Source: Candidatus Sysuiplasma superficiale (GTDB lineage: Archaea > Thermoplasmatota > Thermoplasmata > Sysuiplasmatales > Sysuiplasmataceae). Taken from it: a stretch of 64,000 nt of DNA. The notes beneath the pieces were generated by a model. It worked only from the letters and a program-made list of their open reading frames with translations. It did not search any database and was not told the DNA's origin. Both the position numbers and the translations under genes were made by a program. The DNA is taken from positions 62,001-126,000 of the forward strand of contig JAGVSJ010000002.1 of the NCBI GenBank assembly GCA_019720975.1, read 5' to 3'. Position 1 is the stretch's first letter. The number at the start of each line of letters is the position of its first letter. Below, one piece after another: positions 44,266 to 53,198 of this stretch.

Positions 44266-45450
44266 ATGAGCGAGTTGCATGATGTTTATATTGTGCATTA
44301 CACCAGAACTGCATTCAGCAGATCCAGACCGAACGATCCGGCGAAGGATGCATTCAATGATGTAAGGATGGATTACGCACTTTCAAGATTGATGAAAAGA
44401 GCCGTTACAGAAACTTCTGTTGATCCGGCATGGCTGGATGATGTGATAATCGGCTGTGCGTACCAGCGGGATGAGAATTGGACTTTTGGCGGCAGGCATC
44501 CAGTTTTTCTTTCAAATTTCCCCACAACAGTCCCATCGATGGCTGTGGACAGGGCATGTTCCTCCTCACTCAATGCAATGAGCGTGGGTGCCATGGAAAT
44601 CATGACAGGCAATTCGCAGATTGTTCTTTCCGGTGGTTTCGAACACATGACGCATGTTCCGAGGCTATCAAACAAACTCTGCGATGTCCTCCTGTCTTCG
44701 CCTGAATACGCCGCCTACAGGATGGATATAGGCTACCATATGGGACTGACCGCGGAGAAACTGGCTCATGAGAGGGGAATAGGAAGAGGTGAAATGGATG
44801 AGTATTCACTTAGGAGCCACATGCTTGCATCAAGGGCTGTCGAAAATGGTTTTCTGAAAGGAGAGATAACACCGGTGCATTCAGGAACGGATGAAAACTC
44901 ACGTGTTATTGAAACGGATCAGAGCATAAGACCTGATACGACACTGGAAAAACTTGCCGCCCTGAAACCGGCATTCAAAGAAGGAGGGTTGATCACGGCC
45001 GGCAACTCGTCACCATTGAACGCAGGAGCTTCGCTTGTTATGTTGATGTCCGGAAGAAAGGTGAATGAACTCGGTCTGGATCCGCTCGCACGGGTTGTTT
45101 CTTTTGGCTGGGCGTCCGGAGACCCATCCATAATGGGGGCCATGGTGGTGCCGGCCATACGCAGGGCGTTAAAGAGCGCCGGCATCGGAGTAGATGATGT
45201 TGATCTCTGGGAGATCAATGAGGCATTTGCGGTTGTTGTGATAAATGCGGTCAGAGAACTCGGCATCGACATGGAAAGGGTGAATGTCAACGGTGGCGCG
45301 ATATCCATCGGCCATCCACTGGGAGCGTCGGGGACCAGGCTTGCCGGAACTGCCTCAAGAATGCTGCATTCGGGCAGGAGGGAGTATGCCGTTGCTGCTG
45401 TTTGTGTCGGCGGAGGGCAGGGTTACTCTGTTGTCCTTCAGAAGGCATAA
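44266..45450 (+). CDS. acetyl-CoA acetyltransferase / 3-ketoacyl-CoA thiolase
   Basis: 394 residues with the three thiolase signatures: nucleophile Cys in DRACSSSLNAM near residue 92, NGGAISIGHPLGASG with catalytic His near residue 350, and CVGGGQGYSVVL near residue 383 with the second Cys. It condenses acetyl-CoA or cleaves 3-ketoacyl-CoA. Archaeal thiolases often pair with HMG-CoA synthase and a DUF35 protein, but neither is adjacent here. The presence of complete catalytic residues supports an active degradative-type enzyme. Confidence 0.92.
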   Translation: MSELHDVYIVHYTRTAFSRSRPNDPAKDAFNDVRMDYALSRLMKRAVTETSVDPAWLDDVIIGCAYQRDENWTFGGRHPVFLSNFPTTVPSMAVDRACSSSLNAMSVGAMEIMTGNSQIVLSGGFEHMTHVPRLSNKLCDVLLSSPEYAAYRMDIGYHMGLTAEKLAHERGIGRGEMDEYSLRSHMLASRAVENGFLKGEITPVHSGTDENSRVIETDQSIRPDTTLEKLAALKPAFKEGGLITAGNSSPLNAGASLVMLMSGRKVNELGLDPLARVVSFGWASGDPSIMGAMVVPAIRRALKSAGIGVDDVDLWEINEAFAVVVINAVRELGIDMERVNVNGGAISIGHPLGASGTRLAGTASRMLHSGRREYAVAAVCVGGGQGYSVVLQKA

Positions 45451-45583
45451 TGCATTTGCTTCGAATGCGGTTGCGAATTGGCTATTTGATTAAAGGATGC
45501 GCGATTATGCTCCGGGAAGGCGTGCGCAACTGCTGGAAGTTAATGCGATGGGAATTAATTTACCTCCCCGATCATATCCATTG

Positions 45584-46558
45584 ATGCACAGAATAATAAG
45601 CACTGCTAATCTGCCGGGAAAGAGTTTTGAAGAACTCAGGAAGAAGCACGACGTCACAGTCTGGAATGGAAATAGCCCCCCTGGAAAAGAATGGATTATA
45701 AAGAACATCATTGACACGGATGCACTGATAACTACACTCTCGAGTAAGATTGATGCGGGCATTATGGATGCGGCGCCAAATTTGCGGGTCATAGGCACGT
45801 ACAGTGTTGGCTATGACCACATAGATGTGGAGCATGCGTCGGGGAAAGGGATACGCGTTGTCAATACACCTGATGTGCTCACCGACTCGACTGCAGATCT
45901 CATTTTTGGCCTTATGATAGCGGTGAGCAGAAGGATGATCGAAGGAGATAGGCTTGTGAGAAACGGAGACTGGACACAACCATGGAACCCTACCTTTATG
46001 TGTGGGCATGACGTCCACGGCAAAACACTTGGTATACTGGGTGCGGGACGAATCGGAAGGGCGGTTGCCATGCGTGCACGTGGCTTTGATATGAATGTCA
46101 TTTACTCCAGCAGAAGAATTCACAGCGATTTCCCAGGAAGTTATGTCGGACTGGAGGAACTGTTCTCAGATGCTGATTTCCTTGTAATCACTGTAGATCT
46201 CAACAGAGAAACGTATCGAATCGTTGACAGAACCAAGCTGAGGATGATGAAGAATGATGCGTACATAATTAACGCTTCCAGGGGTGATGTCGTTGATGAG
46301 CAGGCCCTTGAGGAGGCGCTTGAAGCCGGGTGGATAGCTGGCGCAGCACTTGACGTCTTTTCGAATGAGCCTGTGGGAAAGGACTCCAGATTTGGCAGAT
46401 TCACCAACACGGTGCTGACACCTCATCTGGGAAGTTCAACTGTGGAAACGAGGGAAAGGATGACTGATACTGTAGTCGGTGACGTCCTATCAGTTCTCGA
46501 CGGGAGAGAGCCCAGACATGAGGTCACGGGTTTTGCCAGGCGGGAAGGAAAGTATTGA
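45584..46558 (+). CDS. D-2-hydroxyacid dehydrogenase (glyoxylate/hydroxypyruvate reductase type)
   Basis: About 324 residues. The NAD(P) motif is LGILGAGRIGRAVA followed by YSSRRI, where the Arg pair suggests NADP. The catalytic triad is Arg in NASRGDVVDE, Glu in DVFSNEPVG and His in LTPHLGSST. It reduces glyoxylate, hydroxypyruvate or a related 2-oxoacid. ATG 45584 was chosen because GGAATTAATT lies about 25 bases upstream; the frame is open to 45497. Confidence 0.9.
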   Translation: MHRIISTANLPGKSFEELRKKHDVTVWNGNSPPGKEWIIKNIIDTDALITTLSSKIDAGIMDAAPNLRVIGTYSVGYDHIDVEHASGKGIRVVNTPDVLTDSTADLIFGLMIAVSRRMIEGDRLVRNGDWTQPWNPTFMCGHDVHGKTLGILGAGRIGRAVAMRARGFDMNVIYSSRRIHSDFPGSYVGLEELFSDADFLVITVDLNRETYRIVDRTKLRMMKNDAYIINASRGDVVDEQALEEALEAGWIAGAALDVFSNEPVGKDSRFGRFTNTVLTPHLGSSTVETRERMTDTVVGDVLSVLDGREPRHEVTGFARREGKY

Positions 46559-46706
46559 TGAAGCATACAATTACTCAACCCGTTACAAAGAGATAAGACG
46601 TGATGGCGTCAAGCTTTTTACCAATAAATGCCAGGTGTGTCATACCACAAATACTCGATGTAAATTCAGGGAACGTTGTGTGCAAAAAGCCCTGACGCAC
46701 GTTTAA
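46533..46706 (+). CDS. possible short Cys-rich ORF
   Basis: A 57-residue frame from TTG 46533 overlapping the end of the previous gene. It contains CQVCH and a CKFRERC, so four Cys that could bind zinc. The start is weak, no ribosome-binding site is clear, and the stop falls next to the promoter of topA. It may be chance. Confidence 0.2.
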   Translation: MPGGKESIDEAYNYSTRYKEIRRDGVKLFTNKCQVCHTTNTRCKFRERCVQKALTHV

Positions 46707-46736
46707 GTAGTTACCGTATTTTTAAGCAGTTCACAA

Positions 46737-49043
46737 ATGAATAATCTCATAATAAGTGAAAAGAACAGTGTTGCACTGAGACTTGCAATCATCCTTGCAG
46801 ACGGCAAATTCAAGAGAGAAAGGTCCTCTTCCGTTCCGATCTTCAGATTCACCAGAGATAACGACAGCTACACAATAATGGGTCTGCGCGGCCATATTGT
46901 CGAGCTTGATTATCCGGACGAGCTCAACAACTGGCACAAAACAGATCCCAAGGACCTGATATATGCCACACCACATAAGAGAGTTCTATACCAGAAAATG
47001 GTGGAGGCACTGATATCCGAGGCCTCCAGGGCGGACTGGATAATAATAGCTACTGATTTTGACAGAGAGGGCGAACTGATCGGCCTTGAGGCTGTGGAAC
47101 TTCTGAATGGCGGGATAGACACGGGCATCAAGGCGTCGGAGGATCTGCGTTCGAAACTCAGGATAAGAAGGGCCCGTTTCAGCAGCCTGGGCAGGAATGA
47201 CGTAGTCAGAGCATTTGCCGAATTGCATGACCTTGACATAAGGCTGGCGAAATCGGCGGAGTGCAGACAGCTGATAGATCTTGCCTGGGGGGCCACCTTA
47301 ACAAGATTGCTGTCACTGGCTGCAAATCAGACAGGCAGAAACTTCCTTTCTGTGGGGAGGGTCCAGAGTCCCACACTTGCACTCATTGCCCGCAGAGAAT
47401 TGGAGATCGAAAATTTTGTTCCTAAAAGTTATTACAACATAACGGCAGCATGCCTGAAACTCCCTGATTCGAAATTTGAAGCGTCGCATGAAAGGAATCC
47501 GTTCTGGGACAAGGAAGAAGCCGAAAAGATCCTGTCGGCAATAGGGGGCGAAAAAGAGGCGATTGTGGAAAAATATTCGTCAGAGGAAAGGGAGGAATAT
47601 GGTCCTGTACCTTTCTCCACAACACTTTTCCTTGTTGACGCAACAAGAATAGGTTATTCAGGTGCTGAAGCAATGGATATAGCGGAAAGACTGTACTCTG
47701 AGGGCTTCATTTCCTATCCAAGAACAGATAATACAGTCTATCCGCGTTCCCTTTTCATCAAGGGTGTACTTGAAAAACTATTGAATACAGAATTCAAGAA
47801 GGAAGTGGATGAGATACTTGCACAGGAAAAGATTACACCGACAAGAGGTAACGTGGAAACGACGGATCATCCGCCGATTTATCCTGTCGATGCAGCTTCA
47901 CGCAGGAAGATGTCAAGGAAGGAATGGGACATATACGAACTGGTCGTCAGAAGATTTCTTGCGACAGTAGCTCCACGCTCAATAGTGAAGAACAGTAGCG
48001 CCCGACTGATTATCGGAAAACAGCCATTTGTTTCTGAGGGAAAGGAACTTGTATATGAAGGGTGGCGACGCTATTATCCGTACTACAGATTCTACGGATC
48101 CAACATGCCAGCACTGACGGAAGGAGAAAGGATCCCTGTTGAGAAGATATCAATGCGGGAAGAAAAGACAAAGCCTCTTCCAAGGTACACGCAGGGAAAC
48201 CTCATTAAGGAAATGGAAAAACTGGGACTGGGCACGAAGAGCACGAGGCACGAAATTATACAGAAGCTCTACGACAGAAAGTATGTGCAGGGTGATACAA
48301 TCAGGCCGACGCCGGTAGGACTCTCAGTCACACTTGCGCTTGAGAAGAGGGCGCCCGAGGTTTGTGATAACAAGATGACTGCCCGACTCGAACAGGACAT
48401 GGATAAGATAGCAGAAGGAAAGATCGGAATGGAGGAGGTCGTTTCGGAATCCAGAGATATGCTGAAAACTGTTGCGGAAGAGATTGATGCCAACAGAGAG
48501 GAAATCGGAAGGATGATCAGGGATGCAATACTTCAGCAGAAACGTATCGGGAAATGCAGCGTGTGCGGCGGCGATCTTAGAATAATTGAAAACAGCAGGG
48601 GACGTTTTGCCGGCTGCTCGAATTACCCGGAGTGCACTGTGACGTATTCACTTCCTTCGGGATACCTTATCAAGCCAACAGACAAGAGTTGCGAGATTTG
48701 TTCACTTCCGATGATAAGGCTGATCGCAAAGGGAAGCAAACCTGTTGATGTATGCATAAATCCATCATGCGAATCCAACAGGAAGACAGGGGCTGTTGGA
48801 AAGTGTCCCAGCTGCGGAAAAGAGCTGAGAATTGTAAGATCGCAGAAGGGGAAGCGGTTCGTGGGATGTTCAGGATATCCGGAATGCAGTGTGACCTATC
48901 CTCTTCCTCAGAGCGGGGAAGTCGCGTTTTCAGGAAAGAGTTGCGAAACGTGCGGTGCTCCTCTGGTGGAGATAAGACAGAACAGGGGCTCATGGAGCAC
49001 CTGCATAAACGTAACATGTCCATCAAAAACACGTCAGAAATGA
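46737..49043 (+). CDS. topA: DNA topoisomerase I (type IA, archaeal)
   Basis: 768 residues. The TOPRIM domain (IISEKNSVALRLA, then ATDFDREGELIG) is followed by the gate domains. The active-site Tyr is in ISYPRTDNTVYP near residue 327. Four zinc-ribbon-type C-terminal units follow, with CSVCGGDLR, CEICSLPM, CPSCGKELR and CETCGAPLV; two include GCSNYPECTVTY or GCSGYPECSVTY. It relaxes negative supercoils by single-strand passage. TATA-like elements lie at about 46701-46706 and 46716-46723. It is the last chromosomal housekeeping gene before the secretion-like operon. Confidence 0.95.
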   Translation: MNNLIISEKNSVALRLAIILADGKFKRERSSSVPIFRFTRDNDSYTIMGLRGHIVELDYPDELNNWHKTDPKDLIYATPHKRVLYQKMVEALISEASRADWIIIATDFDREGELIGLEAVELLNGGIDTGIKASEDLRSKLRIRRARFSSLGRNDVVRAFAELHDLDIRLAKSAECRQLIDLAWGATLTRLLSLAANQTGRNFLSVGRVQSPTLALIARRELEIENFVPKSYYNITAACLKLPDSKFEASHERNPFWDKEEAEKILSAIGGEKEAIVEKYSSEEREEYGPVPFSTTLFLVDATRIGYSGAEAMDIAERLYSEGFISYPRTDNTVYPRSLFIKGVLEKLLNTEFKKEVDEILAQEKITPTRGNVETTDHPPIYPVDAASRRKMSRKEWDIYELVVRRFLATVAPRSIVKNSSARLIIGKQPFVSEGKELVYEGWRRYYPYYRFYGSNMPALTEGERIPVEKISMREEKTKPLPRYTQGNLIKEMEKLGLGTKSTRHEIIQKLYDRKYVQGDTIRPTPVGLSVTLALEKRAPEVCDNKMTARLEQDMDKIAEGKIGMEEVVSESRDMLKTVAEEIDANREEIGRMIRDAILQQKRIGKCSVCGGDLRIIENSRGRFAGCSNYPECTVTYSLPSGYLIKPTDKSCEICSLPMIRLIAKGSKPVDVCINPSCESNRKTGAVGKCPSCGKELRIVRSQKGKRFVGCSGYPECSVTYPLPQSGEVAFSGKSCETCGAPLVEIRQNRGSWSTCINVTCPSKTRQK

Positions 49044-49174
49044 GCATGAAAGCGTGTTTTCTGACGACCGGTGTCTCAAAAAGCGAGACTGGTTCAGTAA
49101 ACTACTTATATTGAAAAGATTACAGATTAATACCGAAGGGAGGGATGGGCAATATGTTTTCACCTTTCCCTTCA

Positions 49175-49199
49175 GGGTGAGGTTTCCCCCACCTCACCC
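49175..49199. terminator. hairpin between topA and the secretion-like operon
   Basis: GGGTGAGGT (49175-49183) and ACCTCACCC (49191-49199) pair perfectly over 9 bases with a 7-base loop of TTCCCCC, followed on the plus strand by ATTAAAAA. It lies in the 164-base gap between two converging genes and could end either transcript. It might also be the end of an inserted segment, but no second copy was seen in the window. Confidence 0.5.
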
Positions 49200-49207
49200 A
49201 TTAAAAA

Positions 49208-49939
49208 CTATTGCTTCTGTCCGGTGCTGAGTTCCTGCTGTATCTGCTTTAGCTCATAACTGCTGCTTGACTTCTGCATGTATGCGGCTATATCGTTTCT
49301 TACGGAATAGGGCCTGTGGACACCGAAGAAGCATTCGCTCGGAACGGCTCTGGGAACATCTGTCTGCCGCAGGTTTATTCTTCCCGCAGCGGTATCCCTC
49401 CCTGCAATATTTGCCCCTGAACCAATGCCCGCTGCCGTTACAGGTATGATGTTTCCAAATGAAAATATCCTGCCGAGTATTCCCATATGCACATCGATGT
49501 CAACCAGATTCTCATACCTCACATAAAGCTCATTATATGTCAGAAATTTCCGTATCATCGCTATTCTGAAATTGGTGATGTAATATCTGTATGCCCTGCG
49601 GTAATAATCTGCCAGAATGAATGCGACGATGCCAGCAGCAACCGTCAGTATGCCAAGGAAATATGACGCAACAGACCTCAGAAAGGTGAAGCTCCTCAGC
49701 AGAATGACGGCCACTAATATAAGGAGGAGCAGCGACAGAAACGTCAGCCAGTGCCGGTGTTTCCTTGTAAGCACAAGTGCGGCAATTGAAAGCAGAAATG
49801 TTACAGATATCCAGAAAAGCGCGTATGTACCCGCGGCTGTAGTCCCGAAAATAAATGTGCTATGGGTAGCAACCGATGAAAAAAATGGCTTCAGGTAGTC
49901 CTTCCATGTCTTTGAGAACAAAACAGCGAAATAGATCAA
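49208..49939 (-). CDS. membrane protein with PH-like (DUF304/bPH2) domain, last gene of the operon
   Basis: 243 residues from a TTG. Three or four membrane helices are followed by a PH-like region: YYRRAYRYYITNFRIAMIRKF, then YENLVDIDVHMGILGRIFSFG. This is the DUF304 pattern known from YdbS/YdbT-type proteins. The frame is open beyond 49939 and encodes a further helix and a charged segment, PDEKLVKELHPSR, back to a TGA at 50063-50065. No ATG, GTG or TTG occurs in that part. Either a rarer start is used or a frameshift lies near 50030. The role is unknown; its operon neighbours suggest a part in the membrane machine. Confidence 0.7.
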   Translation of the reverse strand: MIYFAVLFSKTWKDYLKPFFSSVATHSTFIFGTTAAGTYALFWISVTFLLSIAALVLTRKHRHWLTFLSLLLLILVAVILLRSFTFLRSVASYFLGILTVAAGIVAFILADYYRRAYRYYITNFRIAMIRKFLTYNELYVRYENLVDIDVHMGILGRIFSFGNIIPVTAAGIGSGANIAGRDTAAGRINLRQTDVPRAVPSECFFGVHRPYSVRNDIAAYMQKSSSSYELKQIQQELSTGQKQ

Positions 49940-50222
49940 TCCCCAGGCAATGAAAACTATTCCGACAAGATAAATTCGAATGAAGGAGAGTCTGCTGGGA
50001 TGAAGCTCCTTTACAAGTTTCTCATCTGGGAAAAGCTGTATATTCGTACTGATTCCGTCCTTTCAGGTTATTTGTTCGAACCGAGGTGTGTGTATTTTGT
50101 ACGGTGTTATATAATTCACCGTATAAGGATATCAAATATTGCGAAATTCATAGCGGAATCTGTCGGACATTCAGCCTGCAGGCATGACCATCCACGACAG
50201 GAAAGTTCATCTGAGCTTATCC
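49940..50222 (-). other. upstream coding-like extension and promoter of the PH-like gene
   Basis: From 50062 to 49940 the minus strand continues the frame of the PH-like gene without an accepted start codon. A TATA-like AATTATATAAC (RC of about 50107-50117) lies further upstream. The gene may therefore have its own promoter in addition to the operon promoter. Nothing else was seen between 50118 and 50222. Confidence 0.45.
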
Positions 50223-50777
50223 TCATCGCGTCCTGATCCCTCGGTTGGATCTGCTGCCATATAAAGGGCTTTCCGCGCGACCATATGCCTTCACAACATT
50301 GCTGCTGCCAGCCTGCAAAGCTGATCTTAAGAGAACATAGCGCCTGAGCCTTCTTTTTATCTCGTCATCGATACTGACGTAATTCCAGTCGAGAATTACG
50401 TTTCCATACAAATCGGTGAAGCGCAGTCTGCAGCCCCCAAGGAGTCTGTGAGCCAGACTGCTGTCGATTCTCATCTTTATGACGTTTTCAATGCACCTCC
50501 TTCTTCTAATGAGAAAGATCACAGTTGTGGTTGCTTCTCCGCTGCGGGTATCTACCGTATGTACCGTTGTAATCCAGAGAATGAAGGGGAAAAGGCAGAC
50601 AGCAGTCAGCTGGACAGGTGCGATTATCGCGAAATGCAGTAGTTGTGATTGGTTCGCTGTCTCCAGTATGAATGCGGCCGCAAACGACTGGAGCGTGAGC
50701 AGCAATAGCATAATGGCGGATATCACCATGTAAGGATAAAGCGAAGGTCTGATGCGGATCTTTTCTTCAGCTCTCAC
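50223..50777 (-). CDS. second PH-like membrane protein
   Basis: 184 residues. Two N-terminal helices (YPYMVISAIMLLLLTL and IIAPVQLTAVCLFPFILWI) are followed by a cytoplasmic domain. Its DSSLAHRLLGGCRLRFTDLYGN segment resembles the strand-loop-strand core of DUF304/bPH2 proteins. It follows the 229-residue gene by 22 bases. Together with the downstream gene it makes a pair of membrane PH-like proteins. No function is known in this context. Confidence 0.65.
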   Translation of the reverse strand: MRAEEKIRIRPSLYPYMVISAIMLLLLTLQSFAAAFILETANQSQLLHFAIIAPVQLTAVCLFPFILWITTVHTVDTRSGEATTTVIFLIRRRRCIENVIKMRIDSSLAHRLLGGCRLRFTDLYGNVILDWNYVSIDDEIKRRLRRYVLLRSALQAGSSNVVKAYGRAESPLYGSRSNRGIRTR

Positions 50778-50799
50778 CTTATGAACCCTCCGCGGAGCA

Positions 50800-51489
50800 T
50801 CATGCCCGACCGCCGAGCCTGCTTCGCTCCCCGGCTATGGAGGCACCGGTTAGAAGGCCACAATGGAAGGAGAGCATGGCGAGGCTTGCCGATGAACCTT
50901 CATTCACAAAATCATGCAGGCACCTTTTCGCTGTATCAACGGCAGTTCCGGTCGCGCTGTATTTACCCTCAAGTGCAGAAGCCATTGAAATTGATATCAC
51001 GTCCAGTTCAGGTATACTGGAGTGCATATCAATCTCGTTGAGGAGTTCCTTTGCAGCTGAAATTGAATCCCCAGTTGATTCGCCCGGACTGTTGGTCTGC
51101 CTTACCGGGCTGAAGCTTTCGAGAGTCACTGCCGCGGATTTTTCTCCAGCGGTAAAGCGTAAATGTGGGTATTCAATTAGATTTGCTGCGAGTTCTAGTG
51201 CATCCAACTGGCCTTTGAGCCATCCGGACCAGAAAGAGATCTCGATGAGTGTTTCAGGCCGATCCCCAGTCATACCTGAAGCCGAGCCAGCCTCCGGGCC
51301 CCCGCCTGAAGTCATATTCCTCCTTATCTGGCCTGCCCACCATATGCCCGAAAGGGAACTGCTATCGAGTATGGATACGGCCTCCCGCACGTCCTGTCCT
51401 ATCTCATTCAGCCATTCGTTGAGAACCTCCTTGATGCGTTCCATTTCCAAATCTGCAGATTTCCGGTCTGTCTTTCTTTCACTTTTCAC
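50800..51489 (-). CDS. unknown soluble protein coupled to the VirB4-like gene
   Basis: 229 residues from a GTG that overlaps the VirB4 stop (GTGA). It is hydrophilic with a charged N-terminal helix, a low-complexity Ser/Gly stretch (SGGGPEAGSASG), and two helical regions, ISFWSGWLKGQLDALELAANLIEY and LSFHCGLLTGASIAG, which look like two copies of one motif. No transmembrane helix and no recognised family. Translational coupling to the ATPase suggests a cytoplasmic partner. Confidence 0.7.
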   Translation of the reverse strand: MKSERKTDRKSADLEMERIKEVLNEWLNEIGQDVREAVSILDSSSLSGIWWAGQIRRNMTSGGGPEAGSASGMTGDRPETLIEISFWSGWLKGQLDALELAANLIEYPHLRFTAGEKSAAVTLESFSPVRQTNSPGESTGDSISAAKELLNEIDMHSSIPELDVISISMASALEGKYSATGTAVDTAKRCLHDFVNEGSSASLAMLSFHCGLLTGASIAGERSRLGGRA

Positions 51490-53198
51490 AGGATTCCACC
51501 TCCGGCAACGTACTCCAATCTGTTGAGTGACAGAAGCGCGAGCGATGCCATGAAACTATGAAAAGATGGCACTGAGGATGATTCTGAATTGCAGACACTG
51601 AATTCAATCTCGCTTGAATCATGGAGGAGAGGGATTTTCCTGCCAGGCATTAGTAATATACTTCGGCTGCACCTTGCCTCCCTTGGCGTGTTGCTGTTCA
51701 CGAATTCCATTTCATTCTTATTCAATTCAAGTGCCTCAGACAGTTTTACCTCTGTCCTCTCATGGGCAAATATGAAAGCAGAGGATGCATTGTTGAAAAT
51801 ATTCCCGTTCGAACCAAGAATGACATCGTTCAGATTCTGCGTTATGAGGACAATACCCGTGTTGTAGTGACGTGAATGGCGCATCGACTTCGAAAGATTC
51901 GAGAAGATTGATGCATCCTCTGCGAATTTCCAGGCTTCATCAATGAATATGCTCTTTCTTCCATCAATTCGTCTGCAAAGAATGAGTATGCACTCAAGCA
52001 GAAAGACCGAGACGGCTCTCCTCAAACTTTCTTCCATACCCGAATAGTCGAATGCGTTGACCGTACCGATTGAACCGAATATCCAGCAGCCGTCAAGCAT
52101 GAACCGAAGATCTCCCTTCAGCAGCCTCTCGACCAGGGAAGCGGCCTCATGAAGACCTTCCGCAAGCAGGTCTGAGTTTATTGATGAAAGGACGGCACGA
52201 AGGGGAATATCCGGCCTTTCAGCCATCTTTCTCCTTATTCTTGATTCAAGATCAGCTCCCAGACCCATGATGCCCCTGAATGGACTGCAAACAAGGTTGA
52301 TGACAGCAGCAAGCAACTCACTGTCGGTCGAATAAGTCAGGTTCCCGATCCCGATACCGAACTGCATTAAGTCAAAATAATTGCCGCCAACGAAATGGGT
52401 GACCCACTCAAATTCTCCAAGCGGGTCGAGAATGAAATGATAGTTATTCCCGGAGCGTTTTCCTCTCAGCAGCATCAGCTTTGCAAAGAAACTTTTGCCG
52501 CTTCCGCTCTTTCCTACTATTACTGAGTTGAAGTTGGAACCTTTGAATCTGTCAATTATGACCGGTGAGAGATCGTTTGCGTCTCTGCCAATATAAGCTC
52601 CGTCGCGATCCATAAGCGGGGTCTGTGTGAATGGGATGAGTGCCGGAAGGGTGCGGTCACTCACAAGCACCACAACAGGAAAACAGGGCTTGCCGGGAAG
52701 GAACGCGGTGTGAAGTTCATCCTGCCTGTATTTTCCGCTGTAAATGCCTATGCCATCTGATCTGAGTTCTGATTCAAGAGCCTCGACCCTTGATGCAAGT
52801 TCGTCCAGTCTGAATGCCGATACTCTGAATATTATGGAAGCATCGAAAAGCATAAGTGAATCTGAGAGTATCTCCTGCTTCAGTTCTTCGAGCCGTGCCT
52901 GAAACTGCGTTAGATGCAGGATGTGTCTGCCTGTATCTGAGCGATAAGCTATCTCTGCTCCGCACCTTGTCAGTGCCCTGTCTATCCTGGACAGTGATGA
53001 TGCCCTGCTGAGAGGATAAGTTGAGACAGAAACTGAAACATATCGATAGCGCCTGAGGAGACCGCTGATGAAGAACTCCGGAAGTGCAGAGGGAAGGTGT
53101 TTTACAGCCAAATAGGAATGAAATGCGCCTTTTTCCCACCTGTATCTGTGCCTGATCGCCGGAAGCCGGGAGACACCTTGGGCAGTACGCTTTGCCAT
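51486..53198 (-). CDS. VirB4/TraC/CedB-like conjugation-type ATPase
   Basis: 570 residues. An N-terminal ~200-residue domain precedes LMDRDGAYIGRDANDLSPVIID, the segment that leads into the RecA-like core in VirB4. Walker A is VGKSGSGKSFF near residues 226-236, Walker B is SIFIDEAWKF near residue 415, and the Gln sensor is in GIVLITQNLND. The family drives substrate or pilin movement at type IV secretion systems, and CedB has this role in Sulfolobus DNA import. ATG 53198 overlaps the preceding stop as TGATG; the longer reading begins with a weak TTG. Confidence 0.88.
   Translation of the reverse strand: MAKRTAQGVSRLPAIRHRYRWEKGAFHSYLAVKHLPSALPEFFISGLLRRYRYVSVSVSTYPLSRASSLSRIDRALTRCGAEIAYRSDTGRHILHLTQFQARLEELKQEILSDSLMLFDASIIFRVSAFRLDELASRVEALESELRSDGIGIYSGKYRQDELHTAFLPGKPCFPVVVLVSDRTLPALIPFTQTPLMDRDGAYIGRDANDLSPVIIDRFKGSNFNSVIVGKSGSGKSFFAKLMLLRGKRSGNNYHFILDPLGEFEWVTHFVGGNYFDLMQFGIGIGNLTYSTDSELLAAVINLVCSPFRGIMGLGADLESRIRRKMAERPDIPLRAVLSSINSDLLAEGLHEAASLVERLLKGDLRFMLDGCWIFGSIGTVNAFDYSGMEESLRRAVSVFLLECILILCRRIDGRKSIFIDEAWKFAEDASIFSNLSKSMRHSRHYNTGIVLITQNLNDVILGSNGNIFNNASSAFIFAHERTEVKLSEALELNKNEMEFVNSNTPREARCSRSILLMPGRKIPLLHDSSEIEFSVCNSESSSVPSFHSFMASLALLSLNRLEYVAGGGIL

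Noticed and set aside
45572-46123. 183-codon minus-strand frame
   Set aside because: Antisense to the hydroxyacid dehydrogenase, which has its full catalytic triad.
46533-46706. CxxCH as a cytochrome c haem site
   Set aside because: No signal peptide, weak TTG start and overlap with the previous gene; kept only as a low-confidence ORF.
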